Positions 23,528 through 38,123 of a stretch of 64,000 nucleotides of DNA are shown piece by piece; within the stretch, counting starts at the first letter, position 1; the number at the start of each line of letters is the position of its first letter. This stretch comes from Paramecium octaurelia (taxonomy: Eukaryota > Ciliophora > Oligohymenophorea > Peniculida > Parameciidae): contig CAJJDP010000030.1 of assembly GCA_905182995.1 (NCBI GenBank), positions 4,747-68,746 of the forward strand. Reading direction: 5' to 3'. Both the position numbers and the translations under genes were made by a program. The notes beneath the pieces were generated by a model that ran no database searches, had not been told where the DNA came from, and saw only the letters and a list, made by a program, of their open reading frames with translations.

Positions 23528-25763
23528 AAAGCAAATCTCAATTATTTTAACATGCTGTTCATATTATCTCAGCCTCTAATATTTTATCAAAGATTGGTAA
23601 TCAACCTCAAGATATCTCAAAAATAAAATAAGTTTTATAAAAAGATTATTTATCTAGAACTGAATAAGACTTTTCATAGATAATAGAATATATGTCTTGT
23701 TTTCAATATTTTGAGAAGATAAAAGCCAAATACAATGCAGATTTTATGAAACAACTATGCAAACACCTTTACTTAAAAACATTCGGGCCTAATTAGAATA
23801 TATCAGTTAACAGAACCACCTACATCATTCTCAGTGGTAGAGTATTAGTAACCTAAGAACTTGACTCCACCAAACCAAAGACTTTCACAGATATTTCAGA
23901 TATTCAACAATATTCTCAAGTTTCTGAAATGACATTTGGATAATCATTCAATGAATTTGGACTACAGGATGTTTAGAAATCTACTGCAGTTACACTGAGA
24001 CAAACAGATGTAGCCTGTCTAGATTTTAAATTTATCATCGAGTTAAACTCAAATATCAAATCGAGTGAAAATAATGAAAAAATAGCATTTCTAAAACAAC
24101 TCACCTACATTTAGCAGTTCTCTGATAATGAAATTAAATATTTTGCCTACAAATTAGAAGTTATCAAGCCTTAGAAAAATGAAACAATCTATTAGGAAGG
24201 CGATTAGGAATGTGATTGGGCATATTTTGTTTTTAAGGGAGAATTCTCACTTACAAAAAGAGACGAGAACTTAACTGAACATTAATTGACTAGATTAGCT
24301 GAGGGAGAAGTCTTTGGAGAAGAGAGCTTTTTAAACTATGATAGACGGCATTTTAATATTAAGTGTCTTTGTGATTCAGCGATGTTATTTAGAATTTCAA
24401 ACGTAGAACTCGAAAAGAAAGTTTGGCAAAGAGAATCAAGGAATATACTATTTCTCCTTATTGGAGAAAAATGGATTTTCAGATTGAAGAGATTTGTTGA
24501 ATTGTCGAAACAACCAATTGATACAGAAGAGCTAAAAGCTCACTTAACCTATTTAGAAGAGATTAGTACTTGCAAATTGAATTTTCAATTATAGGAGACT
24601 GAATTTAATCCCAAAAACATTACCAATTAATTAAAATCAAATTAAGGAATTAAGTAATAAAAAACTAAAATTCTACCGACTTCTTTAATTATCCAAAATA
24701 CATAATAATTTAATCAATTCTTCTAACATCAAACTTGCAAAGCTTAACATTCAAATAAAAATTTATCCTTTGAGAAAACTCATACAAATGCATAAACTAA
24801 ATTAGCAGATAATTATCCGAAAAATATTGAGTAATAACCCAAAAGAAGGGTTTTGTAGAAAATAATTAATCCAAATGTTAAAAGCACTAAAATATCTTCC
24901 CATTTTAATTTTGCATTAACAACCAATTAATAACCGGAAGTTCAATTGGATAATTTTGTGAAATCCCAAAATGTTGTAAATGATGAAGTCATCAACTGGG
25001 GAGGGAATTCGAGTAGAAGAAATCAAGAACTCAAAGAATAGTTCTACAATGCAATCAAAAGTTATGCTTCTCATGTTAAATATTAAAATCTTAACTTTAT
25101 GGAAGCATCTTCAAATTACTCTAAGTAATTAAATAGTGAATATGAACTTCTGATGAAAAAATAATAAGAAAATATTGGGAATTTTTTTGAACTTGAACCC
25201 AGAAGCAAAACAGATAATCAATTAAGAAAAGAATACTTTCTCAAATAATTAAAGAAAATGTAAAAACGATTATAGGTACTTTAGATGATTGCTAAAGGTT
25301 ACATTACTTGTAAATATAATTAGTATGTAAATGAGGAAGGAGAGATTGTAGATATTATAGAAAAAGTTTCAAAAGATGATGCTTATGAAATTAAGGATGG
25401 AAAAAAATAACTTAAATTCAATTTTGTTACCTCCGTCAATTACAAACCAGTGGAAAAACCAGTATTTATAAAATAACATTTTAGAAATTTAAAGATTTCG
25501 ATTAGTAAATTGTTGAATAAGAGGAACAAATTAGAGTTATTTCTGATATAGTATCTGGTAAACTTGACCCAGAGTAAGTGCCATATGTCAATGAAGAATA
25601 CACTAAATAGATGTCTATGAGAAAAAAAGCTAGCGAAGTTATTTAGACTCCAACCTTAGTAAAGTCATTTAGTTCTAAGCTTAGAATCTCATCTGCAACA
25701 TATAAAAAGGATCTATCTAAAAATATTTTCTCGAATGCCATAAAGATAAGAAAGATGACATGA
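23524..25763 (+). CDS. Cyclic-nucleotide-binding domain protein
   Basis: A 738-residue protein with one intron near the end (25462-25484). It has two cNMP-binding folds without a kinase or channel domain. The first (residues ~80-190, YIILSGRVLV, SFNEFGLQDV) is degenerate. The second (~195-320) is well formed, with IYQEGDQECDWAYFVFKGEF and a phosphate-binding cassette EVFGEESFLNYDRR. A Gln/Asn-rich and coiled-coil C-terminus follows. Such proteins could sense cAMP or cGMP, which control ciliary beating in Paramecium; this is inference. The ATG overlaps the previous gene's TGA, and no later in-frame ATG occurs before the first domain. Confidence 0.8.
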
Positions 25764-26094
25764 AATTAATTTATCATAACATTATATCATATGGATTCAT
25801 TCTAAAATTATTATTATGCATCCTAGTCCATTATCTATAATACTTTCAAATGATGTAACCTATAACGTTTTATTGAAATCATACAGATTCTGTGATTTTA
25901 ATATAAGAATATATGTATTTTCGTTAATAAAAATGCATGAATATCTACTTAATAAGCATATATCTTGTTGATGTGAATAAATACTCATATTTGCTTAAGA
26001 AATAGTAAATAAATTATCTATCGCTAATAATGATTATATATGTAAATATATATAATAATCAATTATATATCTAATAGGTCATATCTATATCAAT
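25764..26094. other. Convergent intergenic region
   Basis: The 331 bp between two convergent genes are A+T-rich and contain no gene, repeat or RNA that I can recognise. Both 3' untranslated regions must end here. Confidence 0.6.
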
Positions 26095-27396
26095 TCATTC
26101 AACTTTAGTTTATTGTTACAATTATTGTTGCTATTAATCTTCGGATTCAGCTTTTCCATTTAAAAAATCATTGGATGCTCTATATATCTCGTAAGTTTAT
26201 TGGATATCTATTCCAAGTGAATTACATTGGTTGTGCTCAGTCATAAATTAATATAATTCCAAAGAGTCATCTTCATCAATTTCTGATCCGAAGCATTTTT
26301 CAAATTATTCTTTAAAATGATGTTGCATATCCTTTTTTTCAATAGATAATAGGAATCTAGCCACTTGACTTGGTTTCAACTCTCTTCTTAATTATTCTAA
26401 AGTTTGATCAAATGAACTTAATTCGGCTTAAATTTGATTTTTTACTTCCTAAATTGAGGATAATGTGCTAATAATAAATGAGATCAAAGTACTTAGCTAA
26501 TTCATTTTGATGTCTTACTAATTTTTATTATTTTTTTTAGAGTATTTGTTTTTGCTTATCTGTAAGTTTAAGATTTCTTAAGATTGTATTATCAGTTTGG
26601 CTAAGGATAAATGATTCACATACTCTTAATTAGAGAAGATGTCTTAGTCAGTTTTTGCTACTCCAATGATATAATTTATGTATGGAGCCAAACAATTTTC
26701 ATAAATTTGTCTTGCATAATGATCGATTAACTAATGTCTTTCTTGTGATCCAGAACCAAATTTTTTCTATAAGTCTATAGATTTTAATATACATTCAAGG
26801 AATCTATGATTGCATCGATATTCATTTCTCCAGCATTTCCATTGATGGAATTTTAGAGATTGGAAAATAAAATCATCTTTGTTGAATCTTGCTCTCTTTT
26901 CTTAATAATTAGGATTATGAATACTTGTGTTATTTTATTTTATAGATTGATTGCTAATTGTTGAGTTCTTTCATTAACATTCTTAAAAACATCTAATTGT
27001 TCTGATAATTTTGTAACTTTGTTTTCCAATAATTCTAGATAAATCTTCTTTCTTCTCCTGCTATTTCTAGCAGACTCTCTATTTTTCGCTAGTTTATCCT
27101 CCTTATCTCCTAAATTATTTCCAGGAAATTATTGGCTTTGGACTTTATGGACAGTCTATTTTTTCTCCTAACTAATGATGCTAATAGGAATTGAATGTTA
27201 CTTTTCATCTAAGATTTCTTGATTGGTCATTTTTATAAGCGATGATATCTTTTTTATATAAGTATTCTTAGTGTTTTATTTGGGCTTTCTTTATTAAATC
27301 AAAAACTTACTTCTTTCCAGAGTCTGCCTCCTATTCAAAATGCATGTTACTGGAGTTTGAATTCTGGCCGAAGTCAATGTCATCATAGTGACTCAT
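26095..27396 (-). CDS. bZIP transcription factor
   Basis: A protein of about 418 residues. After an acidic N-terminus (MSHYDDIDFGQ) and intron 27289-27310 comes a clear basic region, KNRESARNSRRRKK, followed by a leucine zipper (YLELLENKVTKLSEQL). NxxSAxxSRxRKK is the DNA-contact signature of bZIP factors. A second intron is needed downstream but its place is ambiguous. Removing 26968-26990 (23 nt) shortens the zipper, while removing 26896-26924 (29 nt) keeps four more heptads; both restore the same frame. The rest is helical and ends with a Gln run. Target genes are unknown. Confidence 0.9.
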
Positions 27397-27598
27397 AGAG
27401 TAGATATTTTATATTATTTTATTCACTTTGCATTTAATTAAAAATATAACTAAGTACCATCACAAATGTCAAAATAATCAATATTATTAAGATTAATTGA
27501 TATTTAGAATTGCATATTATGTATTTTTGTTTAGATTTATGTGGTTACAAGGTAGAGAGGCACTCAATTTCATATTGTAATTAAATATAATTTTAATA

Positions 27599-27916
27599 AT
27601 GTAAAATCAATAATTTGGCAGCGATGCAAAAGCTTACAAAGAATAGGCTTAACAAAGGAAACAATTAAAAATTGAAAAGTTATGGAATGAAATCGAAAAA
27701 AATCCAGAGTTGAGTCCTGTATTTGATATTATTTGATTGTAGCAATTCATCTTACTCAAAAAAAAAATAAAAAATTCTCATAAAAAAAGGGAAGAGACTT
27801 CTGGAATGATTTTAAGTATGAAAGAAGAATACAATCAATTGAAAGCAGATATTAAGGAGTTTCTAAAAAAGTAGAACAAAATAAAGTCAGTGAACAATCC
27901 TGCTAATAATAAATGA
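27599..27916 (+). CDS. Small basic coiled-coil protein
   Basis: A 97-residue protein with one 24-nt intron (27719-27742). It is made almost wholly of charged, Gln and Leu residues (AQQRKQLKIEKLWNEIEKNP, then KEEYNQLKADIKEFLKKQ), predicting one long helix. I do not recognise a family. It starts 202 bp from the divergent bZIP gene and ends 42 bp before EMG1, so its 3' end and the EMG1 promoter overlap closely. Confidence 0.7.
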
Positions 27917-27958
27917 CAAAGTATTTTCAGTTTTATTTAATTAATATAATTTTAATTT

Positions 27959-28737
27959 ATGCTCAAACAACTCTCAAACAAAAAGCAAATCAAGAAGTTG
28001 AAGAAAACCATCCAGAAATCTCTTAATAATGAAGTCCCAATCCCAGAGTTAGAAGTTCAAGAAAAATTGAATAAAGAAATTGTAACCTTCATACTTGATG
28101 GAGCAGTCTTACAATTGGGATAATTGAAATCTTCAAAAGTGTTGCTGAATTTCGAAGATCACTCTCATTTTATAACTAAGCGATTAGGAAGAAATCCAGA
28201 AGATTTCAGGTATAATTGAATTAAGCAAAAGGCCAGACATAGTACATCAAAGTTTGTTAACACTACTTGATAGTCCTCTTAATAAAGCAGGATTAATGAA
28301 AGTATTGATAAGGACAGAAGACAATAGATTAATTGAAATCAATCCAATCACTAAAATACCCAGAACCTTTAAAAGGTTTAGTGGAATGATGGCCAAATTA
28401 TTGGAGACAGCCAAAATTTAATCAGATGATCAAGTCTTACTCCAAATTCACAATGATACAGTTCAAGAGTATTTCTCCAATGAAGCTTACATTGTAGCCA
28501 CATCACACAAAGCTAAATTGGTTGATCTAAAAGAATATATTCAAAAAAAGCATAATGTACAAATACCTTTTTTTATTGTAGTTGGTTTTTGTGATCGGAG
28601 CTGTAGCCAAAGGCAATCCTGGCTTGGAATGTAAGTTTAGTAATGATTGTATTTCAATTTCGAGATATTAATTAAGTACATCTAATTGTCTATCCAAAAT
28701 TATTGACACATTTGAGTAATATTATTAAGTAATTTGA
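27959..28737 (+). CDS. EMG1: EMG1/NEP1 18S rRNA pseudouridine N1-methyltransferase
   Basis: A 243-residue SPOUT-family protein with introns at 28210-28231 and 28557-28581. It shows [19 protein letters not shown] (family: [19 protein letters not shown]), an [15 protein letters not shown] substrate-binding segment, and the C-terminal knot FVIGAVAKG...ISISRYQLS (human FVVGAMAHG...ISNYPLS). EMG1 methylates a pseudouridine in the 18S decoding site and is an essential small-subunit assembly factor. Length matches the family (human 244). The second intron is required to restore FVIGA to frame. Confidence 0.95.
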
Positions 28738-28855
28738 TATTAAAGATAAGAATATTAATTCTAATTATTGTTTTATCTAAATTATACATTCTACTATAAT
28801 TAAATAGGAACATCATTATCAAAATGGAATAGAAATATAATAATATTATATCTAT

Positions 28856-31800
28856 TCAAAATTGTAAGAATAAAATGGATTAATACTTCCATTATTAAAT
28901 AAAATGGAGAACATCATATGATTGATTGTTCACAATACATATAACAAAATTGGATTTAAATCCATAGTGAGAACTTCGAAAATAAAATAAATTTGATTTC
29001 AAATCAATCATGCTTTTATGCTATTCTTAGTTCTATATCTAATTAATTTCTTGATCTACATTTACTGTTTAACAGGTGATGATTCCTTAGTTACTGATCT
29101 AATAAATAATACTTTACTCATACTTCTATTTTAAAAGTTCATTTAACTAAGAATTATCATTCTTAGAGTCATTTCTAGGTCTAATTGAATCTTTCGAATT
29201 TGGCTACAGTAGAATCTTCTAACTTGATTTTATTTTTTTAACTGAATAGGATCTGTCCAATTTCATCAATTGATTCAATTGATTTAAGTAATTGGTTTAA
29301 ACCTCACAAATAGTTTATTAAATGCCTTTCCATGATGCTGATGATTCTAAATTAGAAATTAACTATGTTAGTTATCTTGAATAAACATTAGCATTTATTA
29401 TGTATATTAAATACATAATGTTCATGTATAAACTTTCAACATAATCTATATTTTTGCATCCATTTCTATTATATGTATTATACCCATTAAATAGTGATGT
29501 CAATAAACCAACGTGGAATAATAGGTTCTATAATTAATATTGAGGGGCCCGAGAAAAAAGGATGGCGATTAATCTTTATTAAGAAACATAATTACCTAAC
29601 AAAGTTCTATTAGAAAATGTTATTTTAATGACTATTAAAAAACCAGATTATTAGTATGTGCATCACTGTTTCATTTAAGTACTTATATATGTTCCTCTCA
29701 TCCCTATTAGGATCATAAAGATCAAAATATTGTAACCCATTTACTAAAGTGCTAAATAATAAAAATTATTTGAATTTAAAGTCAGGTATTTGTGTAAAAT
29801 TGTTGAGTTCTATTAATTTCTTACTCACAAAATCAGCAACTTAACCAAAACAACTTTTAAGTAAATTATTTAATGACTTTTCCTAAAATGTTAAGGAATT
29901 CTTATAAATCTCATTTATTATAAGACCACATTCAATTGATGATTTCTGAAGTACCTTGCTTTCCTCATCAAAAATTCCATATAAATAAATTTGAAATAAC
30001 GTTATGATTGTTCGTTCATTAATGAAATTTCTCTAAGCTAGATTTAAGAATTGTTATTTCTAAAAAGAATCCTTTACCAAATTTTCCTAATAATAAAGAG
30101 AGTTGAATATAGAATCATTTAAAATTTTAAAGACCCTAGTACAACCTTTCAAAGTATGTTTATTGTAAATAAAGAATGATTAAGCAGTTTCAAAGTGAGT
30201 GAACTATAAATCGATATTTCTCCTTGGATAAATCGAAATTAGCTTTGTAGTAGAAAACCCATCTTGTGATATGATGTATGTTTTATTCCTTTATCTTGAT
30301 GCATAATTTTGGCAATTCTATGAATCGACACTTTCACTCTTGTGAGCTTTGTTGTCTATTGAAGGCAGACTGACTGAACTATGATGCATTTTCCCCTTTG
30401 GAGAGAGGATGGCTTTGTTAGTTATGTCTGACGATTAGCCATAAAACCCCTTATTATAAGAGGATTACATAATTCTAATTCTTAAAGGTGAAGACTCTTA
30501 TAATTCTGTCATAATTGATTTGTTTTTCTCGATGCTAAAGTATTTGAGATTATCTATATCCTTCTGACTCATATCTTCCATTATTTAATTTGCAGTAGAG
30601 TTATTGTCCAACATCCACTATGAGGAGTTTAAGATTTGTTGTTCTTCTGAAAATTCGATTGGAGTGAGTGGTTCTTATCGACTAGTGACAGAATTCTAGA
30701 AGTCATTCTATGTCTATTAGGTTTTTTCAGGCTATTTTAACAATTTAACAAAGGCCAATATGCCATCCTTAAATTAATAATTGAAAATATTACAATTTTT
30801 AATGTCTTGTATTCTTAATAGCATTACTCATTTCTTTAAGGTTGCTTCAATAAAATTTGAAAGAAGAAGTTAAACCAATTGGTATAATCTAAATATTTCC
30901 ATATTTGTTCCTGTAAATAAAAACCAAATTTAAATTTATCTATCCATAAGCTCAACATATCTCCTATGAAAGTGGTCATTTAATGATTATAAATATAAAG
31001 AGAGAATGTAAACAATAGGTTGTATTCTAAGATCTAATAGGCACTCTTTTATGGATTTAAAAGTATCAATTGTTAAATGAAATTAACTAGGTGATTTATG
31101 TTTAAGTTAATTTCATCATTAATTAAGGAATCATATATTTTTCTAACTATTATAAGATAAATTCTATACATGAAATTTCAACAAAGGTGGTTAATAGTTT
31201 ATCAATTTGACGAATATTGTTTTAGTTTTGAAATAATAAGACAGTTTTATATGATCTAATGATTTACAATTTATCTAATTTAATGGGTAGATTCTTAAAG
31301 TGTTTCTTTTTGAATGTAGCCTCTATATCTGTGAATGTCAATTCCTATTATGATTAATTCAAATGATAATACCCAATCTGCAATTAAATCAATTTTACAT
31401 GGATTCAAAATAAAAGAAAGAAGAGAGTTTAGATTTTCGGAGTTAGTAAAATACACATAATTATCCAAATCAATAATAGGAGTGTCTTTCATACAAAGCC
31501 ATTATTAAATCTTTGTTTTGTAATCTATTAATTTTGGCTGTTCTGGACTAACAGATAAGGAATCGCTTTCAGTTTCACTTTTCATGTTGCATTTCTTAAT
31601 GAAATGTTGGTGCAGCAATTTTTTGTTTTTATTTTTAATATGCATCAATTTACTTTGGATTAATTTTTAAGGGACTTTAATTTTATTTTATATGAAATCT
31701 AAGAATATATATAAATAATAAATTACAATCTTCTAATTCTTAATTGTGTTCTTCAATCCATTCGAGATCTTTAAATATTGACAGTTTTAACTCTTCGTAG

Positions 31801-32511
31801 ATATCAATAATTTGGAGTTAGAATTCTTCGTTTTTAGTATGCATTAAGAAAAGTTTAAATATAGATGCCATTTATTCCAGATCAAATTTGTACTCTTTAG
31901 ACAGAGTAAATATTGGGATAATAAATTTTACTGAAAATCGTTTTGCAATTATTAATCTTTCTATGACTTCTCTGCTAAAAGGGATTGACCCTTGTTTCAG
32001 TTACTCTCTAAGTATTGAGGTAATATTATTGCTAAAATTATACCCATTTCCTTACTTATGAGATAGCTGACGGTTTTATTTATTGAATAAGGATCTTGTG
32101 CCTAGAAATTGTCTAAATTCTTAAAGAATAGCCACTTCTTGTAATGCCTTATGGAATGCCATAATGAATTTGGGGTCACTTTTGTGTTATTCAAAACACT
32201 CGTTCAAGAGCATCTCAATGGTGACGTCTGAAAATGGATATGAACAAATCACTTATATAGCAATTTCCAATTACATTGTTTGATTAGAGAAGGACTGTTG
32301 AAATTTTTTTAGGTTTTCAAGCTTTATGAAATCTGCTTAATTCCTTCAGCAATCTTTTGCAATCTGACATAATCATCCTCTACTCCAAGCTAGAAATAGA
32401 AATATCTTATATTACAGCTTCTTCGAGAATCATAGTAAAGTATAAATAATAATTTATATTAGAGCTTTTTTTTATAAAATTAAATAGATAATCCACAAAT
32501 ATAGAAATCAT
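28856..32511 (-). CDS. Large alpha-helical protein (possible armadillo/SAPS-like)
   Basis: With seven introns removed (32390-32415, 32252-32274, 31699-31726, 31345-31372, 31147-31169, 30768-30793, 29574-29595) this gives a continuous 1,159-residue frame. It is rich in amphipathic helices (SLINDEINLNINHLVNFIQQ, QNFVRLIAILFSRAPQYQL, YVESLYMNIMYLIYIINANV). A low-complexity Ser/Gln insert lies in the middle. The C-terminal half resembles helical repeats of SAPS-type phosphatase regulators (gll...f..y..N...e..y.ni), but only weakly. The start follows directly on an in-frame TGA, so this and the upstream gene could be one. Splitting the gene at the ATG at 31645 is less likely because the frame runs through it without a stop. 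Confidence 0.6.
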
Positions 32512-33569
32512 TCACTTATCACATAACAATTTTACAAATGTGGTAATAGCTGAAGAGGTTTGCTTTAAATTTTTTTTAATTGACTAGAGAGGGCCTAATC
32601 GTTATTCGAAGGTTTCAATTTATTCATGCAAATTGTACCTTGACATTGCAATAGATGTGAAGGATAACTTCAAATCTTCCTCCTAATTGATTTTTAAAAT
32701 CTTGTTCAACCTGTTTATTTAATTTTTTTCTATTATAATCATAATTTTCATTAAAACATACTTAATCAGCCATTTCCTTGATATCTAGAATTTCATTCTA
32801 AATTTTTAAATTCTCTAAGACCTCATTTGCATAGATAATGTCATCTAATAAGGAGATATTCAATTTATCAATAAGTTTTTATTCTCCATTGATATTGACG
32901 AATTCTTTTACACTGCAAAGTTTTTCGATGTCTGAAAGTTCTACAAGTTCATCTTTACCATTCTTTAATAGAATTTTCCTAAGGTTTTTTCTTTTTTCAA
33001 CAATATTTCTAACTACTAAAAACAGCTTTCGTGAATTGTTCAAGTATTTCTTGGTAAGATACATAAGCATACCTATAAAGAATCCAATTAATCTTTGAGT
33101 TTTCTGATCTATTCTGCAAACTCAGCAAATTTTTTATTCTAAGTATTTTCATAAAGGCCTGCTTTATAATTAGTAGTTTTTGGTTTTTTCTCCTCTCTCC
33201 TGAATTTCAGCTTTGCTCTTTCATCATCAGTATAGATGATTCCTTCATTTTCTGTATTTGTATTCGCTTTAAAAAATTTCATTGCTTATTATTTTGATGG
33301 TGCTTGATACTCTGTTATCGCTCTGGCTATTTTTGATTAGATTGGAGATTTGCTTTGAGACAATCTAGGTAATTTTTCACTGGCAATAGGTATCAATCTG
33401 GTTGTATTAATTTACTAAGAGAAAAGATATCAATTACTAATTTCTTTTATTTTTAAATAAATCTCTCCCTACTTAATGTAAGACTCCCTTCAACATTTGA
33501 CTGTTCAGTAGTTTTTTCATGTTGCTTAGTTAAAGGCACTTATAATTAATATTCATGAAGCGTATTCAT
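32512..33569 (-). CDS. Coiled-coil protein of unknown function
   Basis: A 327-residue product with introns 33415-33437, 33050-33072 and 32683-32710. The N-terminus is disordered; a basic segment DERAKLKFRREEKKPK is followed by long helices (QNKKFAEFAEQIRKLKDQLD, LHEQIETFEQRLGPLQSIKK). The last part resembles tethering-complex N-termini (Vps53/Exo70 style) but not enough to name. The frame ends LLCDK-TGA, and the very next codon, ATG, opens the following gene in the same frame. It may therefore be the N-terminal part of one larger protein interrupted by a single TGA. Confidence 0.6.
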
Positions 33570-33998
33570 ATTTTTATAATAAACAATAAGTTTTGAATTT
33601 ATGAAAAATTCATAATCATTAATTATTCAATTCCATTAAGGTCAGCCCGTTTTTATGCGTGTGTGTTTTAGACAGTAAATCAAGTTGGTTTTTTATCATA
33701 TTTTGGAATAATCAATGATATAATCTTTAGCCATTTTTTACACAAATTAGCTGTTGAGAATGATGAAATTTCAAGGTTGAATTGATATTATAATGATTTT
33801 AATTATTCTCAAATTACGTTACTATTTAAATGGGATGTAATATGAAATTCAATTTGAACATCAAATAATCTTAAGAATTATATTCTTATTGATCTTCAAT
33901 AATTTTAATCTATTTTTATATTGAAAACATAAATTATTATTCCTTTAATAATATTTCATATAATTTGAATTAAAAAACCAAACATTTTTAAACTGAAT

Positions 33999-34805
33999 TC
34001 AAAATACCTAAAGTTTTTTTGTTTTGACAGGTTATTTGTTATCAAAGGAATTAAGCGAATTTCTTGATTATCTTGATTGATTTCTCAATATCATTCCAGT
34101 AGATCTTCTTTATTCTAAATTAATTGCTATATCCTTTACACTTGGCTAACGAGTTGAAACAGATTTTTAACTAAGAGTTCCATCTTTAGATTGCTTCTTC
34201 TTATGCATGCTAATCTCTGTAAGAGACTAATTGCTTGACTTTTTATTCTACTTTGCTTTATTCTATTTCTCAGCTATGATTTTGAAGGTCTTGTTTGAAT
34301 TCTTATTTTGAAAAACATTTTTATTATATGGCATCAACTTATTTGAATTAGGATTGATTATTGTATTCTATTTAATACTTTTGCAAGTAGATCTCTTAGA
34401 GGACAATTATGAATCCAATTGTGCATCATTTTTTTCCTATTAAGGAGTTGTAAAGTATTGCATAATATCTTATTAGCATGATCTTAGTGAACTTCTTTCG
34501 ACTTACAACTATCCGATTTACTCAATTCTTTATTAATATCTTTTAATTGCCAATTGAACATCAAATTAAATAGACTTTAGTAAAGTTCTCTCATCGTCCT
34601 CAAATGAATTGATTGATTAGAGTTTTTCCAGGAAGGAGCTTTTCCCAAATGATATTCTTGATCCAGGATCATTTTATATTGATTTTCCAATGCTACAGGT
34701 CACAAAACCTTTGGTTTTTACTTTGATTAATTATTTCGAAAACTTCTATCTTATTTGTTCTAATTTATCTAGAGGAGGTTCAGAAATACTTTCTCTTTTC
34801 TTCAT
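33999..34805 (-). CDS. Hypothetical basic low-complexity protein
   Basis: An intronless 268-residue protein, rich in Ser, Lys, Gln and Asn. Repeated basic stretches (KKKQSKDGTLSQKSVSTRQ, LRNQSRQSRNSLN) suggest disorder. There is no recognised domain or membrane segment. It is transcribed with the same orientation as its neighbours, 64 bp after the gene starting at 35650. It is supported by a long TGA-free frame, an ATG in an A+T-rich context, and composition unlike the intergenic DNA. Confidence 0.65.
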
Positions 34806-34869
34806 AAAGCAAGTGAAAATGTTTAAAAAATAACGATTATAATTAATTAAATAAATTTATCAATAAAAT

Positions 34870-35650
34870 TCATTTCATAAAATCAAAATCATACCCTAAT
34901 TTATTAATCTCTCCTCTCATTCTCATCAATAATTTCTCTTTTTACTCTTTACCCTTTAAGAATTCATATGATTTGATCTATTTTATATATAAGAACAGAA
35001 ATACATACATTAGGTGGTTTAGTTTTATCTAGGTTGGCATTGATAAAGCATAATTAAATTTAATCTCCCTTAAGAATTATTTTAAATAATCTCTACAAAG
35101 AGTTCACACTCTTTACGAACATCTTATCATTCTTCAATTGCAAAATGTACATGTATCCATCTGTGAGATAGATGTATCTGTAATCTGTAGAAAATAAAGA
35201 TGTAAAAATTGATCTCCCATGCTTTGTTTTTTGCTTATTCAGAGTGTATAATATAGGCTCTTTGATTTCTATCGTGGATTTCTTTTCAAATTTATTTGGT
35301 TCAGGAATTTTCCTTTTATCTTTCCATTCTGGCTTGAATTTAATATTAATGTCTTGATAATCAAAATTAATGAATTTCGGATAAACTTAAGCTACAACTT
35401 TTTTTGGTTATTCATTAGTTGCTTATTATATTTCTTATTACTTTTGGACTTATTTTTATGGTTAGACTTCTTGTTTGATATTAGTATTGTTCGATTGATT
35501 TTGGGGAACTTCTTTCATTTCTTCTTCGTCCTCAATTACTAATTTTGAACTCTTCTCCTGTCTCCCTTATAATTCCTCATCAGAATCATGATGGTTGTCA
35601 GCCTTAACAATGTTATAATCTTAATCCCCTGTGGTAATAGGTTTTTGCAT
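34870..35650 (-). CDS. Hypothetical protein with a PH-like beta region
   Basis: A 249-residue protein with one 31-nt intron (34978-35008). The N-terminal 110 residues are acidic and Gln-rich. The C-terminal half alternates short hydrophobic strands (PILYTLNKQKTKHG, FSTDYRYIYLTDGYMYILQL, LFKIILKGDQIQLCFINA) and closes with a helix (KEKLLMRMRGEINKLGYDFD). This order of strands then a helix fits a PH/PTB-type fold, but no family is certain. It is divergent from the CDPK locus. Confidence 0.65.
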
Positions 35651-36224
35651 AATTATTTATATAATTTCTAAGAAATTAATAAAATTTCCAAAATTAAAAA
35701 TAATCAAAATTAAAAGTTAACTAAACGTGATTTTTATTGTTTCCCAATTAGATATATGTGATGGACTTAATGAATGGAATTCTCAATTTGAAGGATTAGA
35801 CTTTGGATAAAAATTCAAAAGGGTTAATACTTTAATTAATTATAAATGTATCAATGAATTAGTTATTCTAACATAATCAGTTCACTAATATATTTTATAA
35901 GAAAATAGTAATAGTTTCTGGAACAAAGTATATTGAATTATTGTACTTAATTCTTGCTTGCATTTTAGATCTAAGTCAATTTATCTCATTAAAGGATTTA
36001 TAACTATGGTTCTAAAAAGAGAAGTCGTTGGATTGCATCTTAAATTAAGAGATTTTTTGAGGTGAGAGAGAGAGATAGGAATTGAATTCTTAGATTAGTA
36101 ATGAGAATAGAAAGGATGTTTTGGAAAATCGATATAACGATATGAATTTCTAATTATTACATGATACTGATTTGACATATGTTGAATTTATAAATAATTA
36201 ACTTTCTTATTAAATTAATTGGAA
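35651..36224 (+). other. Divergent intergenic region with an unresolved coding-like segment
   Basis: Between about 35711 and 36220 several adjacent frames look protein-like: DICDGLNEWNSQFEGLDFG, INYKCINELVILTQSVHQ, then YNYGSKKRSRWIASQIKRFF and NENRKDVLENRYNDMNFQ. Intron-like GT..TAG strings lie at 35729-35753 and 36060-36091, but no ATG starts the first piece and the junction near 35931 is unclear. It may be a decayed small gene or 5' exons of an unrecognised one. I could not build a full gene. Confidence 0.3.

Positions 36225-38123
<1,899 letters not shown>

Noticed and set aside
30700-31200. Alternative frame in the large helical gene (RYVELMDRQ...)
   Set aside because: It is open for about 100 codons but needs no-intron junctions across TGA; the chosen frame with a 23-nt and a 26-nt intron gives a continuous product.
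31590-31645. A separate gene starting at the ATG at 31645
   Set aside because: The upstream coding frame runs through this ATG without a stop once intron 31699-31726 is removed, so one continuous gene fits better.
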